Shown: positions 54,601 to 64,000 of the stretch, one piece after another
Numbering within the stretch: position 1 is the first letter of the stretch
Layout: every line of letters starts with the position of its first letter
From: Archivesica marissinica
Lineage: Eukaryota > Mollusca > Bivalvia > Venerida > Vesicomyidae
NCBI GenBank assembly: GCA_014843695.1
Contig: CM026393.1
Span: forward strand, 6,348,033 to 6,412,032
Length of the DNA stretch: 64,000 nt
Reading direction: 5' to 3'
Position numbers and translations under genes: made by a program
Notes under the pieces: generated by a model
Seen by the model: the letters and a program-made list of their open reading frames with translations, nothing else
Database searches by the model: none
What the model was told of the DNA's origin: nothing

Positions 54601-57600
54601 ATGGTATTACACTGCAGGGGACAACTACTGCGAGAAACATGGTATTACACTGCAGAGGACAGCTACTGCGAGAAACATTGTATTGCACTGCAGAGGACAG
54701 CAGCTGCGAGAAACATGGTATTACACTGCAGAGGACAGCTATTGCGAGAAACATGGTATTACACTGCAGAGGACAGCTACTGCGAGTAACATGGTATTGC
54801 ACTGCAGGGGACAGCTACTGCGAGAAACATAGTATTACACTATAACGGACAGCTACTGCGAGAAACATGGTATTACACTCCAGATGACAGCTACTGAGTG
54901 AAACATAGTATTACTCTGCAGAGGACAGCTACTGAGAGTAACATAGTATTACACTCCAGATGACAGCTACTGCGTGAAACATGGTATTACACTCCAGATG
55001 ACAGCTACTGAGAGAAACATGGCATTACACTGCAGAGGACAGCTACTGCGAGAAACATGGTATTACACTGCAGAGGACAGCTACTGCGAGAAACATGGTA
55101 TTACACTCCAGATGACAGCTACTGAGAGAAACATGGTATTACACTCCAGATGACAGCTACTGAGAGAAACATGGTATTACACTCCAGATGACAGCTACTG
55201 AGAGAAACATGGTATTACACTCCAGATGACAGCTACTGAGAGAAACATGGTATTACACTCCAGATGACAGCTACTGAGAGAAATATGGTATTATTACACT
55301 ACAGAGGACAGATACTGAGAGAAACATGGTATTATTACACTGCATAGGACAGCTACTGAGAGAAACATGGTATTATTACACTGCAGAGGAAAGCTACTGT
55401 GAGAAACATGATATTCCACTCCAGATGACAGCTACTGACAGAAACATGGTATTACATTCCAGATGACAGCTACTGAGAGAAACATGGTATTACACTCCAG
55501 ATGACAGCTACTGCGAGAAACATGGTATTACACTGCAGGGGACAACTACTGCGAGAAACATGGTATTAAACTGCAGGGGACAGCTACTGCGTGAAACATG
55601 GTATTACACTCCAGATGACAGCTACTGTGTGAAACATGGTATTACACTGCAGATGACATCTACTGCGAGAAACATGGTATTACACTGCAGAGGACAGCTA
55701 CTGCGAGAAACATGGTATTACACTGCAGGGGACAACTACTGCGAGAAACATGGTATTACACTGCAGGGGACAACTACTGCGAGAAACATGGTATTACACT
55801 GCAGAGGACAGCTACTGCGAGAAACATTGTATTACACTGCAGAGGACAGCAGCTGCGAGAAACATGGTATTACACTGCAGAGGACAGCTATTGCGAGAAA
55901 CATGGTATTACACTGCAGAGGACAGCTACTGCGAGTAACATGGTATTGCACTGCAGGGGACAGCTACTGCGAGAAACATAGTATTACACTATAACGGACA
56001 GCTACTGCGAGAAACATGGTATTACACTCCAGATGACAGCTACTGAGTGAAACATGGTATTACTCTGCAGAGGACAGCTACTGAGAGTAACATAGTATTA
56101 CACACCAGATGACAGCTACTGCGTGAAACATGGTATTACACTCCAGATGACAGCTACTGCGAGAAACATGGTATTACACTGCAGATGACAGCTACTGAGA
56201 GAAACATGGCATTACACTGCAGAGGACAGCTACTGCGAGAAACATGGTATTACACTGCAGAGGACAGCTACTGCGAGAAACATGGTATTACACTCCAGAT
56301 GACAGCTACTGAGAGAAACATGGTATTACACTCCAGATGACAGCTACTGAGAGAAACATGGTATTACACTCCAGATGACAGCTACTGAGAGAAACATGGT
56401 ATTACACTCCAGATGACAGCTACTGAGAGAAATATGGTATTATTACACTACAGAGGACAGCTACTGAGAGAAACATGGTATTATTACACTGCAGAGGACA
56501 GCTACTGAGAGAAACATGGTATTATTACACTGCAGAGGACAGCTACTGTGAGAAACATGGTATTACACTCCAGATGACAGCTACTGAGAGAAACATGGTA
56601 TTACACTCCAGATGACAGCTACTGAGAGAAACATGGTATTACACTCCAGATGACAGCTACTGCGAGAAACATGGTATTACACTGCAGGGGACAACTACTG
56701 CGAGAAACATGGTATTAAACTGCAGGGGACAACTACTGCGTGAAACATGGTATTTCACTCCAGATGACAGCTACTGAGAGAAACATGGTATTACACTCCA
56801 GATGACAGCTACTGAGAGAAACATGGTATAACCTCCAGATGACAGCTACTGATAGAAATATGGTATTATTACACTACAGAGGACAGCTACTGAGAGAAAC
56901 ATGGTAATATTACACTGCAGAGGACAGCTACTGAGAGAAACATGGTATTACACTGCAGAGGACAGCTACTGCGAGAAACATGGTATTACACTGCAAGGGA
57001 CAACTACTGCGAGAAACATGGTATTACACTGCAGCGGACAACTACTGCGAGAAACATGGTATTACACTGCAGGGGACAGATACTGCGAGAAACATGGTAT
57101 TACACTGCAGAGGACAGCTACTGCGAGAAACATGGTATTACACTGCAGGGGACAACTACTGCGAGAAACATGGTATTACACTGCAGGGGACAACTACTGC
57201 GAGAAACATGGTATTAAACTGCAGAGGACAGCTACTGCGAGAAACATTGTATTGCACTGCAGAGGACAGCAGCTGCGAGAAACATGGTATTACACTGCAG
57301 AGGACAGCTATTGCGAGAAACATGGTATTACACTGCAGAGGACAGCTACTGCGAGTAACATGATATTGCACTGCAGGGGACAGCTACTGCGAGAAACATA
57401 GTATTACACTATAACGGACAGCTACTGCGAGAAACATGGTATTACAAACCAGATGACAGCTACTGAGTGAAACATGGTATTACTCTGCAGAGGACAGCTA
57501 CTGAGAGTAACATAGTATTACACTCCAGATGACAGCTACTGCGTGAAACATGGTATTACACTCCAGATGACAGCTACTGAGAGAAACATGGCATTACACT

Positions 57601-60600
57601 GCAGAGGACAGCTACTGCGAGAAACATGGTATTACACTGCAGAGGACAGCTACTGCGAGAAACATGGTATTACACTCCAGATGACAGCTACTGAGAGAAA
57701 CATGGTATTACACTCCAGATGACAGCTACTGAGAGAAACATGGTATTACACTCCAGATGACAGCTACTGAGAGAAACATGGTATTACACTCCAGATGACA
57801 GCTACTGAGAGAAACATGGTATTACACTCCAGATGACAGCTACTGAGAGAAACATGGTATTACACTCCAGATGACAGCTACTGAGAGAAACATGGTATTA
57901 CACTCCAGAGGACAGCTACTGAGAGAAACATGGTATTACACTGCAGAGGACAGCTACTGAGAGAAACATGGTATTACACTCCAGATGACAGCTACTGAGA
58001 GAAACATGGTATTACACTCCAGATGACAGCTACTGAGAGAAACATGGTATTACACTCCAGATGACAGCTACTGAGAGAAACATGGTATTACACTCCAGAT
58101 GACAGCTACTGAGAGAAACATGGTATTACACTCCAGATGACAGCTACTGCGTGAAACATGGTATTACACTCCAGATGACAGCTACTGTGTGAAACATGGT
58201 ATTACACTGCAGATGACATCTACTGCGAGAAACATGGTATTACACTGCAGAGGACAGCTACTGCGAGAAACATGGTATTACACTGCAGGGGACAACTACT
58301 GCGAGAAACATGGTATTACACTGCAGGGGACAACTACTGCGAGAAACATGGTATTACACTGCAGAGGACAGCTACTGCGAGTAACATGGTATTGCACTGC
58401 AGGGGACAGCTACTGCGAGAAACATAGTATTACACTATAACGGACAGCTACTGCGAGAAACATGGTATTCCACTCCAGATGACAGCTACTGAGAGAAACA
58501 TGGTATTACATTCCAGATGACAGCTACTGAGAGAAACATGGTATTACACTCCAGATGACAGCTACTGCGAGAAACATGGTATTACACTGCAGGGGACAAC
58601 TACTGCGAGAAACATGGTATTAAACTGCAGGGGACAACTACTGCGTGAAACATGGTATTACACTCCAGATGACAGCTACTGTGTGAAACATGGTATTACA
58701 CTGCAGATGACATCTACTGCGAGAAACATGGTATTACACTGCAGAGGACAGCTACTGTGAGAAACATGGTATTACACTCCAGATGACAGCTACTGAGAGA
58801 AACATGGCATTACACTGCAGAGGACAGCTACTGCGAGAAACATGGTATTACACTGCAGAGGACAGCTACTGCGAGAAACATGGTATTACACTCCAGATGA
58901 CAGCTACTGAGAGAAACATGGTATTACACTCCAGATGACAGCTACTGAGAGAAACATGGTATTACACTCCAGATGACAGCTACTGATAGAAATATGGTAT
59001 TATTACACTACAGAGGACAGCTACTGAGAGAAACATGGTAATATTACACTGCAGAGGACAGCTACTGCGAGAAACATGGTATTATTACACTGCAGAGGAC
59101 AGCTACTGAGAGAAACATGGTATTACACTCCAGATAACAGCTACTGTGAGAAACATGGTATTACATTGCAGAGGACAGCTACTGCGAAAAAACATGGTAT
59201 TACACTGCAGAGGACAGCTACTGCGAGAAACATGGTATTACACTCCAGATGACAGCTACTGCGAGAAACATGGTATTACACTCCAGATGACAGCTACTGA
59301 GTGAAACATGGTATTACTCTGTAGAGGACAGCTACTGAGAGTAACATAGTATTACACTCCAGATGACAGCTACTGCGTGAAACATGGTATTACACTCCAG
59401 ATGACAGCTACTGAGAGAAACATGGCATTACACTGCAGAGGACAGCTACTGCGAGAAACATGGTATTACACTGCAGAGGACAGCTACTGCGAGAAACATG
59501 GTATTACACTCCAGAGGACAGCTACTGAGAGAAACATGGTATTACACTCCAGATGACAGCTACTGAGAGAAACATGGTATTACACTCCAGATGACAGCTA
59601 CTGAGAGAAACATGGTATTACACTCCAGATGACAGCTACTGAGAGAAACATGGTATTACACTCCAGATGACAGCTACTGAGAGAAATATGGTATTATTAC
59701 ACTACAGAGGACAGCTACTGAGAGAAACATGGTATTATTACACTGCATAGGACAGCTACTGAGAGAAACATGGTATTATTACACTGCAGAGGAAAGCTAC
59801 TGTGAGAAACATGATATTCCACTCCAGATGACAGCTACTGAGAGAAACATGGTATTACATTCCAGATGACAGCTACTGAGAGAAACATGGTATTACACTC
59901 CAGATGACAGCTACTGCGAGAAACATGGTATTACACTGCAGGGGACAACTACTGCGAGAAACATGGTATTACACTGCAGGGGACAACTACTGCGAGAAAC
60001 ATGGTATTACACTCCAGATGACAGCTACTGTGTGAAACATGGTATTACACTGCAGATGACATCTACTGCGAGAAACATGGTATTACACTGCAGAGGACAG
60101 CTACTGCGAGAAACATGGTATTACACTGCAGGGGACAACTACTGCGAGAAACATGGTATTACACTGCAGGGGACAACTACTGCGAGAAACATGGTATTAC
60201 ACTGCAGAGGACAGCTACTGCGAGAAACATTGTATTACACTGCAGAGGACAGCAGCTGCGAGAAACATGGTATTACACTGCAGAGGACAGCTATTGCGAG
60301 AAACATGGTATTACACTGCAGAGGACAGCTACTGCGAGTAACATGGTATTGCACTGCAGGGGACAGCTACTGCGAGAAACATAGTATTACACTATAACGG
60401 ACAGCTACTGCGAGAAACATGGTATTACACTCCAGATGACAGCTACTGAGTGAAACATGGTATTACTCTGCAGAGGACAGCTACTGAGAGTAACATAGTA
60501 TTACACTCCAGATGACAGCTACTGCGTGAAACATGGTATTACACTCCAGATGACAGCTACTGCGAGAAACATGGTATTACACTGCAGATGACAGCTACTG

Positions 60601-63600
60601 AGAGAAACATGGCATTACACTGCAGAGGACAGCTACTGCGAGAAACATGGTATTACACTGCAGAGGACAGCTACTGCGAGAAACATGGTATTACACTCCA
60701 GATGACAGCTACTGAGAGAAACATGGTATTACACTCCAGATGACAGCTACTGAGAGAAACATGGTATTACACTCCAGATGACAGCTACTGAGAGAAACAT
60801 GGTATTACACTCCAGATGACAGCTACTGAGAGAAATATGGTATTATACACTACAGAGGACAGCTACTGAGAGAAACATGGTATTATTACACTGCAGAGGA
60901 CAGCTACTGAGAGAAACATGGTATTATTACACTCCAGATGACAGCTACTGCGAGAAACATGATATTCCACTCCAGATGACAGCTACTGAGAGAAACATGG
61001 TATTACATTCCAGATGACAGCTACTGAGAGAAACATGGTATTACACTCCAGATGACAGCTACTGCGAGAAACATGGTATTACACTGCAGGGGACAACTAC
61101 TGCGAGAAACATGGTATTAAACTGCAGGGGACAACTACTGCGTGAAACATGGTATTACACTCCAGATGACAGCTACTGTGTGAAACATGGTATTACACTG
61201 CAGATGACATCTACTGCGAGAAACATGGTATTACACTGCAGAGGACAGCTACTGTGAGAAACATGGTATTACACTCCAGATGACAGCTACTGAGAGAAAC
61301 ATGGTATTACACTGCAGAGGACAGCTACTGCGAGAAACATGGTATTACACTCCAGATGACAGCTACTGAGAGAAACATGGTATTACACTCCAGATGACAG
61401 CTACTGAGAGAAACATGGTATTACACTCCAGATGACAGCTACTGAGAGAAACATGGTATTATTACACTACAGAGGACAGCTACTGAGAGAAACATGGTAT
61501 TATTACACTGCAGAGGACAGCTACTGCGAGAAACATGGTATTATTACACTGCAGAGGACAGCTACTGAGAGAAACATGGTATTTACACTGCAGAGGACAG
61601 CTACTGAGAGAAACATGGTATTACACTCCAGATGACAGCTACTGCGTGAAACATGGTATTACACTCCAGATGACAGCTACTGCGTGAAACATGGTATTAC
61701 ACTCCAGATGACAGCTACTGAGAGAAACATGGTATTACACTCCAGATGACAGCTACTGCGTGAAACATGGTATTACACTCCAGATGACAGCTACTGAGAG
61801 AAACATGGTATTACACTCCAGATGACAGCTACTGCGTGAAACATGGTATTACACTCCAGATGACAGCTACTGAGAGAAACATGGTATTACACTCCAGATA
61901 ACAGCTACTGTGAGAAACATGGTATTACATTGCAGAGGACAGCTACTGCGAAAAACATGGTATTACACTGCAGAGGACAGCTACTGCGAGAAACATGGTA
62001 TTACACTCCAGATGACAGCTACTGCGAGAAACATGGTATTACACTCCAGATGACAGCTACTGAGAGAAACATGGTATTACACTCCAGATGACAGCTACTG
62101 AGAGAAACATGGTATTACACTCCAGATGACAGCTACTGAGAGAAACATGGTATTACACTCCAGATGACAGCTACTGAGAGAAACATGGTATTACACTCCA
62201 GATGACAGCTACTGAGAGAAACATGATATTACACTGCAGAGGACAGCTACTGCGAGAAACATGGTATTACACTCAGGAAACATGGTATTACACTCCAGAT
62301 GACAGCTACTGGAAACATGGTATTACACTGCAGATGACAGCTACTGCGAGAAACATGGTATTACACTGCAGAGGACAGCTACTGAGAGAAACATGGTATT
62401 ACACTCCAGATGACAGCTACTGAGAGAAACATGGTATTACACTGCAGAGGACAGCTACTGCGAGAAACATGGTATTACACTGCAGAGGACAGCTACTGCG
62501 AGAAACATGGTATTACACTTCAGATGACAGCTACTGAGAGAAACATGGTATTACACTCCAGATGACAGCTACTGAGAGAAACATGGTATTACACTCCAGA
62601 TGACAGCTACTGAGAGAAACATGGTATTACACTCCAGATGACAGCTACTGAGAGAAACATGGTATTACACTCCAGATGACAGCTACTGAGAGAAACATGG
62701 TATTACACTGCAGAGGACAGCTACTGAGAGAAACATGGTAATATTACACTGCAGAGGACAGCTACTGCGAGAAACATGGTATTACACTGCAGAGGACAGC
62801 TACTGAGAGAAACATGGTATTACACTGCAGAGGACAGCTACTGAGAGAAACATGGTATTACACTCCAGATGACAGCTACTGAGAACAGTATACACTCAGG
62901 ACAGCTACTGCGAGAAACATGGTATTACACTCCAGATGACAGCTACTGCGTGAAACATGGTATTACACTCCAGATGACAGCTACTGCGTGAAACATGGTA
63001 GTACACTCCAGATGACAGCTACTGAGAGAAACATGGTATTACACTCCAGATGACAGCTACTGCATGAAACATGATATTACACTCCAGATGACAGCTACTG
63101 CGAGAAACATGGTATTACACTCCAGATGACAGCTACTGAGAGAAACATGGTATTACACTGCAGAGGACAGCTACTGCGAGAAACATGGTATTACACTCCA
63201 GATGACAGCTACTGAGAGAAACATGGTATTACACTCCAGATGACAGCTACTGCGAGAAACATGGTATTACACTGCAGAGGACAGCTACTGCGAGAACATG
63301 GTATTACACTCAGGGACAGCTACTTGAGAAACATGGTATTACACTGCAGAGGACAGCTACTGAGAGAAACATGGTATTACACTCCAGATGACAGCTACTG
63401 TGCGAAACATGATATTACACTGCAGAGGACAGCTACTGAGAGAAACATGGTATTACACTGCAGAGGACAGCTACTGTGCGAAACATGGTATTATATTGCA
63501 GAGGGCAGCTACTGCGTGAAACATGGTATTATACTGCAGGGGACAGCTACTGAGAGAAACATGGTATTACACTGCAGAGGACAGCTACTGAGAGAAACAT

Positions 63601-63752
63601 GGTATTACACTGCAGAGGACAGCTACTGAGAGAAACATGGTATTACACTCCAGATGACAGCTACTGAGAGAAACATGGTATTACACTCCAGATGACAGCT
63701 ACTGAGAGAAACAGGGTATTACACTCCAGATGACAGCTACTGAGAGAAACAG
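51613..63752. repeat. 12-kb tandem array of a 38-bp unit, about 315 copies
   Basis: The unit is ACATGGTATTACACTGCAGA GGACAGCTACTGCGAGAA. Main variants are CTCCAGATGACAGC..TGAGAG, CTGCAGGGGACAACTAC, a 41 bp form with TATTATTACAC, and CTATAACGGACAGC. The CTATAACGGACAGC marker recurs near 52467, 53112, 54839, 55987, 57410, 58435 and 60391 within blocks of the same variant order, so blocks of about 0.65-2 kb were duplicated. After about 61.6 kb the array is mostly simple CTCCAGATGACAGC units. All three plus frames are open in places because 38 is not a multiple of three and the unit has few stops. No gene is called. The right edge decays at GAGAAACAGGGCC. Confidence 0.98.
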
Positions 63753-64000
63753 GGCCTTTGCTTACACAGGAACTTCATAACAACTAGTGCCAAACTCTGT
63801 TTTAATATCTGCTTATAGTCCGCTAGTCTTAGTTACCCCTGCTCGCTCTTACCAATGTACAACACGAGCTGTGGGGCTTGTAACAAAACGAACGTTGTCC
63901 AGTTAATCAAGTTTATATAAAATAATACTTACAGGGTGTGGCGTAAGTTGATTCTTCCTTATTTTGTCAAACGAAAGGTTAGGAAACTCGTTATAATGGA
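63753..64000. other. No feature recognised
   Basis: Unique-looking sequence after the satellite, cut by the window end. Confidence 0.4.

Overview
This window looks like non-coding, AT-rich nuclear DNA from an animal, most likely a marine invertebrate. A mollusc such as a bivalve is my best guess from the type of tRNA-headed SINEs and LINE fragments, but nothing in the sequence proves the species. I found no intact protein-coding gene, no functional tRNA or rRNA gene and no CRISPR array. Every long open frame is either an artefact of a tandem repeat or a decayed retrotransposon fragment.

Four layers make up the window. (1) At least six families of short interspersed elements (SINEs), named A to F here. 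A is the commonest, with more than 20 copies or fragments: a Thr-like tRNA head, a body of about 200 bp and a tail ending GATAAATAAACGTAAAACACAC. B has a class-II (Ser/Leu-like) head and a tail ending CGAAATATAACATAAC. C and D have different heads and bodies but share one 3' tail. E has an Arg(ACG)-like head. F has a class-II head. Several copies carry clean 9-14 bp target-site duplications (TSDs), which prove retrotransposition and fix element ends. (2) Decayed LINE reverse-transcriptase C-terminal regions at 12.98-13.33 kb (minus), 40.2-40.45 kb and 42.5-44.4 kb. (3) Short DNA-transposon-like elements (MITEs) with terminal inverted repeats at 22.1, 28.2 and 35.6 kb, probably 15 kb, plus a large fold-back at 19.2 kb. 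(4) Very heavy tandem-repeat content, mostly in the right half.

Layout: 0-24 kb is mainly dispersed SINEs in otherwise featureless DNA, with small tandem repeats at 3.9, 5.5 and 7.3 kb. From 24 to 32.4 kb there are arrays of 19, 65, 85, 66, 20, 5, 4 and 36 bp units among SINEs and MITEs. From 32.4 to 36.7 kb come SINEs, a B/A chimera and a MITE interrupted by a SINE. From 36.7 to 39.4 kb there are two arrays of about 21 bp units. From 39.5 to 44.4 kb lies the most informative stretch: LINE relics, SINE A copies, a 15-unit array of 71 bp derived from a SINE head, and three head-to-tail SINEs inside a LINE reading frame. From 46.0 to 47.9 kb is a C-rich 37 bp array, at 49.4-50.35 kb a 24 bp array, and from 51.6 to 63.75 kb a 12 kb array of a 38 bp unit with higher-order duplications.

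The most interesting theme is multimerisation of SINEs: a head dimer inside a TSD-flanked copy (24.46 kb), the same head amplified 15-fold (40.9-42.0 kb), a B multimer inside one TSD pair (10.4-10.9 kb), an A trimer in a LINE (42.6-43.4 kb), and several satellites that start or end exactly at a SINE. No genes act together here; the interactions are between mobile elements. Family letters A-G are local labels, not published names.
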